Notes under the pieces: generated by a model | What the model was told of the DNA's origin: nothing | The model's database searches: none | The model's input: the letters and a program-made list of their open reading frames with translations, nothing else | Position numbers and translations under genes: made by a program | Source of the DNA: Flabesymbios commensalis | Lineage: Eukaryota; Annelida; Polychaeta; Terebellida; Flabelligeridae | DNA: 64,000 nucleotides | Direction of reading: 5' to 3' | Assembly (NCBI GenBank): GCA_964017125.1 | Contig: OZ024903.1 | Location: 81,782,773-81,846,772 of the forward strand | Shown here: piece after piece, positions 1 through 12,555 of the stretch | How positions within the stretch are numbered: position 1 is the first letter of the stretch | How the letters are laid out: every line of letters starts with the position of its first letter

Positions 1-1065
1 GTTCTAACTGACCAATATTATTTATCTCATGTTTCATCATGATGAAACCTAGAAAATATTGCAAATATTCTGAAACTCACATCCCAGCTGAGATAACAGA
101 AAATTACCACACATGGATTTCCAAGTATGTTTTTTTGGTGGAATAAGGATAACAATGCAACATATTACTGATTAATGTGTATCCAAACCGACACACAGAC
201 AAAAAAAGATATTTTTATAGTAATTTCTTATAAAACTGGCATACATGCTCATAAAACTTTTTTCACCAGCTAGACAATGACTGTATCTGTCTAAATACAA
301 ACTTTCGGGGTTATAGTATGATGTATAGCTGCGTAGTGATGTTTTCATTTTGCTAACTTAACTTACGTAATAATGTTGCACTCCTGACATTATCTATGGA
401 TAAAATGTATCATTGTGTACATCACTAGATTGTAATTAGTTCTGTTCCTTACCTTCTCACCTAAAATTTTAAATAACAACATCAAGTTAAGGGTGATATA
501 TTTTGCTAAATTTACAGCATTCACATGTAGTACAAAGTTACTGGTCAGTGGAAATAATGCAATGATGAATTACGTCACATACACAAGGTGATTATTAGCG
601 GAATTACGATGTCTATGTTTTTTTACATTAAATGTCATAATAATTAATGCTTCAACTGCTAACACAAAGAACGACGTATTTTTCAATAAACAGTTTGATC
701 CTTCATTTTGAACATTATGAACAACATTGAATTACTGGTATAGATGTACTTTTTTGCAAACCTGACACATAGTGGAGCACATTCATTGGTTCATATGGTA
801 GAAGCCATGTATGCCATAATAGACTATACTAATTATTATTAAAGACTGCGTCCATGTTCTTCATAGATGACGATGGTATGCAATTAGTATTAGGCCTAAT
901 TATCTAAAACTAAATACTTGGTATGATCCAAAACACGCACTAGACATGGTCAGTGAGGTTTTATCCGATCATTGTGAATGTAAAATGTTTTATATTTACT
1001 GCCTGGATTATAAACGTACAATTGTATCTATAAAACTTCATGAGCAACGATAACAAATTCCCACC
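1..1065. other. AT-rich spacer, no gene seen
   Basis: No supported coding region, RNA gene or clear repeat pair was found. The sequence is AT-rich and all frames are short. It ends where the 1069-5055 inverted-repeat element begins. Confidence 0.5.
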
Positions 1066-2984
1066 AAATACTCCTGGCTTTGTCATAGGACCCCGTATAC
1101 AATGAAAGAGGCAGAGACTTTGACTTTACAATCATGTACTGGGGTTATGTGGCTATCAAAATAACCAGGGTAGACTTTTAAAAAGTTAGATCTAAAGTCA
1201 CAGGAAGCAAAAATCCAAAATGGCCGCCAGGCACACGTGAAAAATTCATGATTGATCATAACTATCAAAGAAATGCACCTAGAAGATTCATTTTGGTGTC
1301 CACACCTAGGTTTTTAGGTATGAGGAATTCAAACAAAATAATAACAAAAAACCTCAAAGCAATACAATGTACAGAAATCCAAGATGGCCGCCACACTAAC
1401 ATGAAAAATATATGTCTGCTCATAACTTTTTTAAAAATGCACCTAGAAGATTGATTCTGGTGTCTGCACATAGATTTGTAGGTATGATAAATTCAAAAAA
1501 AATAATAATAAAAAACCTCAAAGCAATACAATGTACAGAAATCCAAGATGGCCGCCTCGCTAACATGAAAAATCTATGTCTGTTCATAACGTGTTTTTTT
1601 AAATGCCCTTATACGATTCAATCTGGTGTCTACGCATACGTTTTTATGTATGAGGAATTCACAAAATCTAAATTTAAGGCTTCAACACAAGCAAATGTGC
1701 AGAAATCCAAGATGGCCGCCACACTAACGTGAAAAATCTCTGTCTAATATGAAAATATATGTCTGCTCATAACATTAAAAAAAGTTCGCCTAGGATATTA
1801 ATTTCGATGTTTACACCTAGTTTTTATGTGTGAAGAATAAAAATAAAAATAATATTCAACTGAATTTGCAGCAATCCAAGATAATCATCACCATCTAAGC
1901 TAAATCCAGCTACTTTATTAGCATTTGAATAGGTCTACTCAGAGGTTTTCATTACCGTTCCGTCAATTTTGCATTGAATCAGAGTCATATTGATTTCAAT
2001 ATTCAAAGATTCATAGATTTTAATTAGTTAACACAACAACAAATATTCAGTCCAAAAGTTTAAGAAAAAATCACTAATATAACAACAAGTGGTTTGGCAA
2101 ATTAGATGACTATGAGCAAGAATAGATAAGGCATAGAATATAGGCCTACAACTCGAAATGTTGTAAAATGACCAAATTAAATGTTGCCTGTGATAAAAAC
2201 TATACAACACACAGCAATAAAAACATATCAATTTATAGATTAGCATCTCGTCTATATTTTAAACTATGTTTTTACCCTTAACTCATATATCCAAGGGTGT
2301 AAAAATAAAAATAAACCAGTCTCAGCCGTTTTTATTAAATCTTAAACCATGTGTCGAGGGCCTATCATCACCACAACTTTCCACCGTCGCGCCAGTCTCT
2401 AATTATTTCCAATGAGGCCTATGTTTATAAACAACACTGCTGTGAGCTGTAGCTGTTTTTTGTTATTATTCGCAGTTGACCATCAATATAACCATGACAT
2501 GATCACGTGATGTTCCCTTCCCTTCCACCAAGCCTCTACAGGTGCGGATCCAGATAATAATCTTAATTCATTTCCAGTCTCACAATTAAATGACAGAGAT
2601 CTACTTTCACTCAACATGTCATCGCTGTCTTACTTTGCCTAAAAATGAGGAGTATAGAAAAGATCGCGTATATCTTAACGCAATAGTGCTTAGTGTCTAT
2701 GGATGATGTCACCATTAAAAATAGTGTCCCTAAAATAGGTTTGTAGTCCATGCGTTATCTTTGCAATTGTAGATAACTAGGTCTATTTCATTTGGCAATC
2801 ATTTCTGCACTTCAAAAGAAGTTCGATGCGACTAATTGCGTGCACATGTGTCACATGCCCCTATGGAAATTATAATAGTCTATAGCTCTATGATGATGAT
2901 CAAAACCACTGTTATCGTGTGGGCCTACATCTTAAATTCAATATTTCTTTTCAATGTCGATAATTTTACGTTATATCAACGCTT

Positions 2985-3110
2985 ACGCCTATACAGTTCG
3001 GCTGGGCCTCAAATCTCAGAGGTAGGTCTACTGGGTTCGAATCTCGGTAGGGTCGAACGCTTTGCATCGTTGATGTGCATAATGTGTACATGTACAATGT
3101 TGCAATCTGT
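2985..3110 (+). repeat. tRNA-like SINE head remnant
   Basis: The stretch holds an A-box-like word (CTCAGAGGTAGG) followed closely by a B-box-like word (GGGTTCGAATCTC), as in tRNA-derived SINEs. The boxes are closer together than in a tRNA. The same segment lies in the second element copy near 51505-51630, so it was present before the two copies separated. It is not a functional tRNA gene: the acceptor stem and anticodon arm cannot be drawn. Confidence 0.4.
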
Positions 3111-3990
3111 TCAAAGACGTGGACGTGGAATTCACAGTCCTACCGACGGTACCATGTTCTATAAATAACCCTTTTTGTTTAGGAACCCTGTCAACCGATC
3201 AATTTAAAAATGCTGACAAGGTTACAACATTGGTTACAACTGAGTCTATTGTACCCAATGTTGACTTAATGCCGGACCAGAGTCGTAAATGGTGGGCCAA
3301 TAACTGGTTCAACGTCTTGCGTTTGCTGTTCTAATATATTTTCTCTTATTCAGTGAGCAAGTATAATAACGTTAATACAGCGACTGAAAAAAACTGAAAT
3401 ATGCAGTCTGAAACACCTTGCATTGTAGCCACAGTATCCAGTACAACTCTCTACAGTGCAAGCCCAGTAAACACAATACGCTTCACCAATGTGGGTTTAT
3501 TGCTGGCCCATTGTCTGGGTTGCGTGCGAAACAATAAACCACAATGGTTTAATGCTGGCCCACCGTTTATGACACTGAATCATAATTAAATCAACATTGT
3601 GTCATGCCTTGTTTACTGGTGTTCGACTGAAAACTCAGCAAATCCCAGACATTGCGCCAACTCTGGGGTAAGGTCGGTCTACCATCTGTGACGCTGTCCA
3701 AACATTAATTTGACTTTGGACCAATGTCTTGTGTTTGATATATGTGACCCGATCTGGTAAAATGAGTCGGAAGTCGCACAAACTATGCAAACGATAGACA
3801 AACGATGCTAGGGCCCTTATAAGCCAAAATGACCTTGATTTGACATATGTCGAATTTTTACTAAAGGTTTTATTTTCATATCATTACTTTTGAATCCTAA
3901 TATTATGTGGCATAGAAATTGGTGTACATGTTGAAAAAAATATTTTAAATATTATGTTATTTTAATTCTAGTCCCAATTACACTCCAATC

Positions 3991-4239
3991 AAAAAAATGA
4001 AATGAAATGAAATGAATCGGGCTTTAGGCCACCTTTGTGCACATATAGGCTAAACTGGGCCAGGAGAACCTCCTGAGGATGGTGAGATGATTGAGATGAC
4101 ACTGTCCTCCAGACACAGGATTCGAAATTCGAGCCCTGTCGGTCTGAGGCCGAGCACGCTACCTCTCGGTCACGGAGGCTCCCCACAATACTAACTTTCA
4201 CACGTGGATGGGGAAGAAACAATTTTGTTTCTTTCAAAA
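3991..4239 (-). mobile_element. tRNA-derived SINE inserted in copy 1
   Basis: On the minus strand there is an A-box-like segment (CCGTGACCGAGAGGTAGC), a B-box-like segment (GGCTCGAATTTCGAATCC), a body found three times in this window, and a 3' tail of ATTTC repeats. It is flanked by an 11-bp direct repeat, ACACTCCAATC, at 3980-3990 and 4240-4250. The homologous position in the second element copy (about 52480-52492) has one copy of this word and no insert, which is a true empty site. Compared with the copy at 43955-44260 it lacks the outer 5' tRNA-like unit. Confidence 0.85.
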
Positions 4240-5282
4240 CACTCCAATCAGTGATATTTGTTTCTATTTGCATTGTTGCCATGGAAACAGTCGCTATTAG
4301 GTGGGAAATGTTGATACAGTGTAAAAGTCCTGACTATGAAAATTTCTGTCATCTACTTTTAAGGTGTACAAAATGTTAGAACTATACGTCTTTTATTAAA
4401 AAAAATGGGGTCAAAATAAATATTTATTTTATTTATTTCATTTTAATCAAATTGTGTGTTCTTTTCAAAAAGTTTACAAATTGCTTTTTTGAACTTCAAA
4501 GGCCATTTTCTCAAAATGACGCAATTTCACACTTCATATTTTTGTGAGTTGGTGGAGTCATATTTTCACATGTTAGTGTAGCGGCCATCTTGGATTTCTG
4601 CACATTTGCTTGTTTTGAAGTCTTTGCGTTGCTTTTTGTAATTTATCATACCTAAAAAATTATGTGTAGACACCAGAATCAATCTTCTAGGTGCATTTTA
4701 AAAAAAGTTATGAGTAGACATAGATTTTTCATGTTAGTGTAGCGGCCATCTTGGATTTCTGTACATTGTATTGCTTTAAGTTCTTTTTTTTATGAATTCC
4801 TCATACCTAAAAACCTAGGTGTAGACACCAAAATGAATCTTCTAGGTGCATTTCTTTGAAAGTAATCATCAATCATCAATTTGTCATGTGCGCCTGGCGG
4901 CCATTTTGTATTTTTGCTTCCTGTGACTTTAGGTCTAACTTTTTAAAAGTCTATCCTGGTTATTTTCATAGCCACATGACCCCAGTACATGAATGTAAAG
5001 TCAAACTCTCTGCCTCTTTCATTGTATACGGGGTCCTATGGCAGAGCCTGGGGTAAAATTTTGATGATTTGAATGAGAGTAAATGACTTTGAAGGTTCAA
5101 GTTAAATAAGCCATCTTTTATGTTGCACTCCTGAAATGCTGGTTCAATTGAGCTGTGGCACACAGATTGAAAACTATGAACAATTTATGATGGTGATCTG
5201 ACATTAGCTGTCAATCTTCACTGAAATATAAAATCATATAAATCATAACATTTAATTTTGAGATGCAATGTGGTATTTAAAG

Positions 5283-5475
5283 GTGATCTATCACCCCTTA
5301 AATAGTATGAATAATTTTGTGACAAATAAATCGAAGTTGCCACAAGATGGGGCACAAGTGTTTCCTTATATGGGGTGATTGGCTATCATGTGACCCTCTG
5401 AGAGGGTCACATGATAGCGAATCACCCCATATAAGGACATAATTTTTCATACCATATAAGGGGTGATAGATCATA
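5283..5475. mobile_element. Hairpin MITE
   Basis: The outer ends are inverted copies (TGATCTATCACCCCTTA and its complement). The core is a 36-bp inverted repeat with one mismatch and a one-base spacer (5364-5399 and 5401-5436), including TATCATGTGACCCTCT. This folding-back structure with no reading frame is typical of a miniature inverted-repeat element. Confidence 0.65.
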
Positions 5476-5483
5476 TTTAAGAT

Positions 5484-6376
5484 TGTTATTGCACTCTTGA
5501 CATCTGGGGTACAGCCTTGCAGAAATCCACCTTATGACTATATCAAGACATTTATGAAAGTAGTGCAAGTACGAAATACAAGCTAACACGTATGCGAAAC
5601 ATAACTAATAGTTTTAGTCCACTTGTTGAATGGTGCTATACAGTATAATTAGCCCGGCATCACAGAGTCAGTATATTTTTTGGTATTTTCATTTTAGCCA
5701 TTACAACTGCTTTGAGATTACACAGTCTGATCAAAACATGAAACGATGAATTTGTGTTGGGACAAAATATTCGAAAAACCAAAAACTCAAATAAAATAGA
5801 CACATTTATTATGTTAAGACCACACTTTTACTTCCATCCAACTTGCGAAGTAAAAGATTTTATTTATTTGTCATCTAAAAAGTGTTGCACTCCTGACATT
5901 TTCGCAACATTATTGAGCACAATAATGGCTGTATGTATTTCCATAATTTTGTCACCACTAAATGTTATCGCCATGGTCTATACTCCAAAATGAAGACATT
6001 GATTATTTCTTAGCGGCACATGCTGGGAAATACGTAATTAGCCTTTTTTGAAGTCACCCTAATCATTTTTAATCCGTCTTACTTGCCGATCAAATTACTG
6101 TTATGAGGAATGACATATGAGTGTTCAAACATCAAGATTTTCAAATGATTCATCTCAAATTGAACAAATTTAAATAGTTTTCACCCAGTTAAAGTTGTGT
6201 TTCGCCACTGTGACCCATATAAATATAAATATAAATAAGATAACTTAGCTGGGGAAGGGTTAACATGTTTTGATTTACTGTGCGCCGTGAATTATCAACA
6301 AAGCTCCCAATTCTAAGTAGATCATAAAGTGATTATATCGCACATCTGGGAGAGTAGTCACGTTCATTAAATAAAC
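5484..6376. other. Spacer and 3' flank of chitin-binding gene B
   Basis: 5484-6200 shows no gene. 6240-6376 matches 25437-25570 downstream of gene A (shared words include GGGTTAACATGTTTTGATT and AAAGTGATTATATCGCA). It is therefore probably duplicated 3' UTR and flank rather than random spacer. No AATAAA is seen close behind the gene B end on the minus strand. Confidence 0.5.
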
Positions 6377-7863
6377 TTATTTTCCAGGCATTGGAGCCGT
6401 TGCTATGGGAATGGGAATCGGCGTGGTTGTTGGCACTTTTTCCTCTGCTGTTGTCGTCGTTGGCGTTGTTGTTGTTGTTGTTGTAGGTGTTGTTGTTGTT
6501 GTAGGTGTTGTTGTTGTTTATGTAGGTGTTGTTGTTGTTGTTGTAGTCGTTGTTGTTGGTGTTGTTGTTTCTGCTGCTTCTCGGGCTATACCTGCTGCTG
6601 ATATTGTTGTCGTTGGCTCACCATCATCGCCTTGAGTGGGTGGTGGTGTGGGGGGTGATTTTGTAGGTACCACGCCTCTGGCGCCTGTAACATTATAATG
6701 CTTAATCATTTAAATTTTGCAAGAAACTTACTTTAAGCCAGAGTGTTATCAAACGATGCAAATATCATTAAGTTTTAAATATTGTTTTTGTAGTAAAACC
6801 TTTTTCTCAACACACATCAATTAAAAACATTGTTTTTTAGTAAAACCGTCTTCCTGGTCTGTATTATTATACATTTTCAAACAAATACAATTCTGCATCA
6901 ATTATTTTGTTCTATTCCTATTTAACGTATTTGAAAAGAAAATAACATAGGTGTAGGCTGTAGATAACTTTTTGTTTTTGGCGTGGGTTGTGACAAACTC
7001 TCCGCGAATTCCAGTATAATATTCGAAACAGAGCCATCACGAAAGGTACGGACACTTCGTTCAAGTGATCTAGATCTGCTGCATGTCCCACTGGTCAGAA
7101 CTTCGATGGACAAAAAATGAAAGGGAATGAATGGGGTTTGTTCACATATAGGCTAAACTGGGCCAGGTTAACCTTCTGAAGTTGGTGAGATGAATGAGAT
7201 GACACTGCCCTCCAGACACAGTATTTGAAATTCGAGCTCTGGTGGTCTTAGGCCAAGCATGCTTCCTCTCGCTCACGGAGGCTCTCCACAATATAGAATC
7301 TATACAAGTGAGCGGGGAATTTTTTTGTTCTGTTGAAACTTAAAAGACAGAGTGTGGTTCTAATCCGCGATATCTCCGACTTTCCAAACAGGCATCTTTT
7401 AAAACCACTGCACCAGGGCCCCCGCCCACTTTGATAGACACCAGGGGCATTTTCTATTGCAACACCTAGACTTTGGAAATAACTTCCTTTATAAATTCGT
7501 TGTGCGAAAACACAAATTAGTTTCAGTAAGAAATTGCCTTGGCTCCTCGGTGGCTCAGACGACAAACACAAACGGTTTTGGAACTATGAGTCTGGTTATG
7601 ATTGTGTTTGACGCGCCTCTGAGCTCGGATCATCTATGATTTAGGCTGGTAATAAAGTGATAACTTACTACACGTGGGAGATAGAGCCCAGCGACAGCGT
7701 CTCTTGATATCGCCCCACACCACTCCCCTTGGACACCTCCTCTTCGTCCTTAGCAGATGATTCATACATGTTATGTAGCCTGAACACCCTCTACATGACT
7801 GGTAGTTGCCGTCAGTGAGCCTTCTACACGTCAATTTACACCTGTGTCTTGTTTTTCTGGCAT
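6377..7863 (-). pseudogene. Chitin-binding peritrophin/mucin gene B, incomplete
   Basis: Two exons are readable on the minus strand. 7863-7669 (195 bp, TTTTGCAG acceptor, GTAAGT donor) encodes one CBM14 domain with the family signature LTDGNYQSC, the CxGYxxC spacing and a closing SPTC. The domain is unusually basic (many Arg/Lys). 6684-6377 (ACAG acceptor) encodes a Thr/Pro mucin-like tail whose end matches gene A (APMPGK then stop). Both junctions are phase 1. An in-frame TAA near 6518-6520 interrupts the Thr tract, so the conserved C-terminus would not be made. No signal-peptide exon was found upstream. The intron carries a SINE (about 7110-7425). If translated, the product would be secreted and bind chitin; more likely it is a decaying paralogue of gene A. 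The domain call is strong, functionality is doubtful. Confidence 0.6.
7110..7425 (-). mobile_element. Diverged dimeric tRNA-type SINE
   Basis: On the minus strand it begins GGGGCCCTGGTGCAGTGG, continues through the same second tRNA-like unit (GAGAGCCTCCGTGAGCGAGA) and body as the SINEs at 3991 and 43955, and ends in a degenerate ATTTC-type tail. It is the most diverged of the three and no target duplication was identified. Confidence 0.7.
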
Positions 7864-8132
7864 CTGCAAAATCAAAACTAAATGTTACTTATGATACAGC
7901 ATTATGTGTCCTGTAATACGCAGTTTCCAAGACAAAAAGCAAATATAATATTATTCAAAAACCAGTGAACATAAAAAAGATCAGCCTGTCGATCCGGTGA
8001 TCACTGAGCAGTAAAAAATACAAATCTATTTAGCTATTGTAACTATGAGAAACGTGTGAGGATCTCGTATCTGAACATGCAACTTTTATCGTACTCCGAA
8101 AACTGAAATATACTGTCTGTCATTCATCGGTC

Positions 8133-8253
8133 CAAGTCTTGTATTCTACCCCCGACCAATCGGAGAGTGGCTCAGCATATCACATGACGAGATCGGCCAA
8201 TCACCGCCATCATTCAGTTGTTATTGAAATTAGGGGGTGGAATACAAGACTTG
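8133..8253. mobile_element. MITE with CAAGTCTTGTATTC ends
   Basis: The ends are inverted repeats of about 21 bp (CAAGTCTTGTATTCTACCCC against its complement on the right, one mismatch). The interior is about 80 bp and non-coding. No target duplication was clear. Confidence 0.6.
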
Positions 8254-9083
8254 TGCCTAATTTTTTATAAGCAGAAACGGTCAAATGAATTGGACGGTAT
8301 AGTGGCGGACCAAGATATACTCGAAATTGTGATAAATGTAACGTGGTGAAACTGTGTGATTAATTAAATTGTCTCTCAGACTGTCAGACCCTATCATATC
8401 TCAGAAAAAAACTCTCCCATTTCTTTGTTGCCCAAAACAGAGCAACCATTTTTAAATATAATATTAGTTGAAACTCCAGACTGCCTGTAAAACAACTAAA
8501 TGGTGTGCTGATTGAATGTGGAAAATAAATGCAAAATAAATCAAAAGTCATTACAGAAGAAGTAATACACCATTTACCACCTACAATTCTTACCTGGATA
8601 GTTCGAGTCTAAATGCTAATAAGGCATATAATTATATTGGATTGTGTTTGGATGAGTCCATCGACTTAAATTAGCCTTTGAAACTCTAACTCAGTCAGCC
8701 AGTAAAGCGCCGTGCTCAATTATAAATAAATACTCTGAATTAGCAGGACTGCTCGATATTATACCTACACTTAAAATTAATGTTCATATCCGGAGTTTCC
8801 CCTATCCTACACGACCTACAGTAATAGTGCAGTCGTCTGGGCGTACCCTGAACCACCTAAATAGGACACTTTACAATATCGTACTTTTTTTCCCATGGAT
8901 CCATAAACATGCGCCACAATTTGTCACCACCACTAACACTGTAGAGCAGACTGGTGAAAATATCAGAAACCCATATAACCCATTGTTTTCTATGGGATGA
9001 ATCATTTTTACACATCGATAGTTTCCAAAAATAAAAATAAAAGACAAAGTAACGTCAATTCGGTTTCGATACTTTTTCATGAC
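8254..9083. other. AT-rich spacer, no gene seen
   Basis: No convincing exon, RNA gene or repeat was recognised. A signal-peptide exon for gene B was looked for here on the minus strand and not found. Confidence 0.4.
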
Positions 9084-9090
9084 AGATTCT

Positions 9091-10573
9091 TGCGGAGCTT
9101 TTAAAGGGACATCTGGTAAAATATAAATTTTTGTAATCTGTGGCCACAGATTCCAGTCTGTGGGAACAAATTTGAACCTGTGGCCACAGATTCAAACTAA
9201 TCTGTGGCTACAGATTCGAATCTGAGGGAACAGCTTTGAATCTGTGGGAACAGATTGCAATCTATGGCCACAGATTCAAAACTGTGGGAACAGATTCGAA
9301 TCTGTGGGAACAGATTATAATCTGTGGCCACATAGTCCTGGCCCTGCCATATAACCCTGTATACAATGAGTCTTAAGAATTGTTTGACTGCTGATTTGAG
9401 TAATACATACCTATAGGTTTAATATTTTACTAGGTGGAGTTTTCATAACCCGGACAAAAAGGTGTAACGGCCATTTTCCAAATATTAAACATATAGGTAT
9501 GTATTACTCAAATCAGCAGTCAAACAATCTGTGGCCACAGATTCGAATCTGTGGGAGCGAGTTCGAATCTGTGGCCATAGATTCGAATCTGTGGCAACAG
9601 ATTGCAATCTGTGTCCACAGATTCTACATGTCCTGTGACTTTTGCCCTATAAAAATACGATTGTAACACATCCCACGCGATCGTGAACAAGCTGTATGGG
9701 ACCTACTATGGGGATAAACTTAAACACGTCCCGAAGCTCCTATGTTTCAAAGGTCCCAAATTCCGAAGTTCCCACGATCCAGGAACGTCAAGTTCCAAAA
9801 GTTTAAGTTCCGAGAACTTCAAGGTCCAAAATTCCAAATAAATTAAAAAAAAAAATTGGACAGCACCTCCATTGCCGCAGCAACATTAATAATGTAACGA
9901 TCGCTCCGATAATTTATTTGGAAACTATAAGCTATGCATTTATTTCAAATCAAATTTAATTAAAGCACCAAGAAATAGAAATGGCATGCTTCAATTGAAA
10001 CAAATTATTACGACGCGATATTCTGCCTAAATCAGCTCGACTGTATCGAATTTATCTTGGTTAAACAGAAGTGAGTTGGTGTAACCTGGTTTATTACCAC
10101 TAGCATAGGATTTTCAGATTGCATTTCGTCGCCTCGATCTAAAGGATCATTTTTGTGCAGATATGACTCTTTAGCTCCGAGGCGACGATTTGTTAAACGT
10201 ATTTTATTTTGAATGTACCATATATAATGTATTTTGTAGATTTTTCAAGACCACGTGGGATGTGTTACAATCGTATTTTTTATAGGACAGTAAACCACAG
10301 TCACAGGATATGTATATTAGTTTGAATCTGTGGCCACAGATTCAAATCTGTTCCCACAGATTCGAATATGTGGCCACAGATTGCAATCTGTTCCCACAGA
10401 TTCGAATCTGTGGCCACAGATTGCAATCCGTTCCCATAGATTCAAATATGTTCCCACAAAACAGATTAGTTTGCATCTGTGGCCACAGTTTCAAATCTGT
10501 TCCCGCAGATTCGATTCTGTGGCCACAGATTCAAAATATTTGTATTTGTCAGATGTCCCTTTAAAAGCTCCGT
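9091..10573. mobile_element. TIR element with AATCTGTGGCCACAGATT arrays
   Basis: The ends are inverted: CGGAGCTTTTAAAGGGACAT reads inward from both sides. A 7-bp direct repeat AGATTCT flanks them (9084-9090, 10574-10580) and is a good target duplication candidate. Next inward on both arms come arrays of a perfect 18-bp palindrome AATCTGTGGCCACAGATT alternating with TCTGTGGGAACAGATT-like units. Further in, both arms share CCTATAAAAATACGATTGTA and ACACATCCCACG. The centre (about 9680-10250) is non-coding. A 148-bp MITE sits in the left arm. No transposase frame is present, so this is a non-autonomous element of unidentified superfamily. Confidence 0.75.
9380..9527. mobile_element. 148-bp MITE nested in the palindrome-array element
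   Basis: It has 48-bp terminal inverted repeats with one mismatch by eye, starting TTGTTTGACTGCTGATTTGA, and a 52-bp centre. It interrupts the left palindrome array of the 9091-10573 element, so it arrived later. The near-identity of its arms suggests a recent insertion. Confidence 0.75.
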
Positions 10574-10580
10574 AGATTCT

Positions 10581-11880
10581 GCAATATCTGACACAAACAT
10601 ATTTAAGTGAAACCAAACTAAGGACATGCAAACTATTCAAAACCAATTTGAGTCCTGAATCATATGTTCTTAATGTATCAGATCTTACAGCTTTTCATTT
10701 TAGTTATACGTAGATTTATAGAAAAAATATAAATATACTTTTGAATACACGCTCATTGACTTCCAAGGAACATATTCAACACTATTTTTAAACGTAATAT
10801 GAAGGACTTAAAAAGTTCACATAAATTACAACCAGGAACTACTTATCTCAACTGATCATAGACACCAGACCCTTTTACTGTCGAGAACTTTCTGAAAAGT
10901 AGTATCTACATTGCTCAAGAGCTACTAACCATATATTTCCAGCTACACTCCCTCACAGATTCTTCTCTTCACACCAAAGTAGCCTCTTTGCAGTATGAAA
11001 TGTACCGAGATATGGCAATAACGCTCTAAGTTCTGCTTCTCTCGAAAGTTTGATTTCCTGTTTCAATTCATTGCATTGATGTCAGTATCCTCTCACAAGC
11101 AGTGAGTGAAGGAGCCCTCAGTAAACCAAATATCGCTGACACCCCAATTCAACATGTTCAAGCCTTCCCCACTACAGTGATGGAATGTCAGAAAAACTCC
11201 AGGAATTTCAGAAGCCTGTCAGACATTACACTGACTTATCAGTGAGTGACATGTAGAGACACTGATGACACGAGTGAAGTCAGACATACAATACCGTAAC
11301 ATATCCGTAAAAAACAATGACATAGGTCGGGTTGACTATGTATTGATTAGATGTCGCATTGGGGTACGAAATAACAATACAATGTGCAGTTTTCCTGAAG
11401 AACATTTCTATGACATGTTGGAGTGCCAAACACTAAAAATATCCCAATTAAAAGCATTGTATTCTTGCTTTCCACACCTTATCCAATGTTCACAGTAGGA
11501 TTTTTTTTCCGAGACCCAAGTGGTTTATAATAATGTTTAAAAATCAATGGAGCATACTGATGCTGTCGTTTTATTTAACAGTTTAGACATAAGAGAGAGA
11601 AACATATGTCAATTGAATGAACATGTGTTTAAGATGTCGTTGTAAAAGTTTGAGATGCATATTGTGACTGGATATTACAAGGACATGAGAGGTATTAGTC
11701 TCATTCATGTTGTGCAGCCATAAATGCTTAAAAAGCAGTCGTCTTCTTCGATTTCTGTTTAAAATGACAAACGTCGTCATTTTTAATTGAATATTTCACA
11801 TGGAATTTGAGTATTCAAAACAAAATGTAAACAAAATGTGTGTGAATAAATACGTTGGAAATTTGTCAGGTTAATTGTGG
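10581..11880. other. Spacer, no gene seen
   Basis: Only short frames occur. No domain, splice-bounded exon or repeat pair could be supported across this 1.3-kb stretch. Confidence 0.4.
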
Positions 11881-11884
11881 AGGT

Positions 11885-12365
11885 CTTAGAATGGACCTCT
11901 AGATGACATTAAAACTTTAAAATAACAATTCCAATAACATCAGCGTAACCAAATTAGGCGAAAATGAGGTATTACATAAGATCCCAGGCCTATTATGTCA
12001 AAAGTTAGAAATTCAAAATGGCCACTCATTGTGCATGATTTTGACCTCTAGATGACCTTGACACTTAAAACAAATAATTACATTCAAAATAGCACCTTCA
12101 TATTGAATTAAAATAAGATAATACATTTTATTCTTGACCTATTATTCCAAAATTTAAAGAATATTAGCAGTCACTGGTAAGAAAGGGTGATTTTCATGCC
12201 GGACATTGGCATCCATCTTGGATTTGACCTCCAGATGACCTTAAAACGTAAAAAATAAGCATTCCAACGTAACCAGCGTACCCAAATTAGTAAAAAATGA
12301 GGTATTACATCAGATTCTACGTTTATTATTTAAAAAGATAAAAATCCAAGATGGCCGCCGACGGC
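11885..12365. repeat. Degenerate tandem array, period about 150-180 bp
   Basis: Three diverged units each hold GACCTCYAGATGACCTT followed by an A-rich stretch and then AAATGAGGTATTACAT. The last unit ends with CCAAGATGGCCGCC. The AAATGAGGTATTAC word also recurs in the array at 35750-36235, linking the two. Confidence 0.6.
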
Positions 12366-12555
12366 CATTCATGCGAATTAAAAAATATGTACCACTTTCC
12401 AGAGTGACACCCTCGTTTTTCTTGAAGACCAATACATATACTATCAGAAAATCAAAAGTTATTCTCTGAGAAAAAAATGTACACGGGAGTGTAGCTGGGT
12501 CCCAGACTAATCTTTCTTCTCTGTCCACGCGTAAACGAATTTGAGGACCTCTCCG

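Larger units (their letters stand above)
1069..5055. mobile_element. Non-autonomous inverted-repeat DNA element, copy 1
   Basis: The left end (1069-1740) and right end (about 4560-5055) are inverted copies of each other. Both start TACYCCWGGCTYTGYCATAG when read inward and continue through the same words, including GTATACAATGAAAGAGGCAG and several CAAGATGGCCGCC modules. A 3-bp AAA flanks both ends (1066-1068, 5056-5058) and may be the target duplication. The interior has no long reading frame, so a partner would have to supply transposase. The left end holds about four tandem units of roughly 160 bp, each with a GATGGCCGCC word, a CTCATAAC word and a GGTGTCTRCAC word. The same order of words occurs in the ends of the Academ-like element at 37284-42475, so this may be its non-autonomous relative. 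A SINE is inserted at 3991-4239. Confidence 0.7.

Noticed and set aside
2985-3110. Possible tRNA gene
   Set aside because: Only A- and B-box-like words are present; box spacing is too short and no cloverleaf can be drawn. It also recurs inside the second element copy.
6405-6635. Plus-strand frame of almost pure Val/Gly
   Set aside because: It is the antisense of the Thr-codon tract of gene B. The same holds at 25536-25799 plus and 63323-63559 minus.
9130-10545. CRISPR-like look of the repeated TCTGTGGCCACAGATT units
   Set aside because: The units are directly adjoining or irregularly spaced, vary in sequence, lie in mirrored arms of an element in a eukaryotic genome, and have no cas genes.
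10310-10575. Overlapping plus frames reading SNLFPQIRICGHRLQSV-type repeats
   Set aside because: They are translations of the palindrome array; a periodic repeat without stops explains them.
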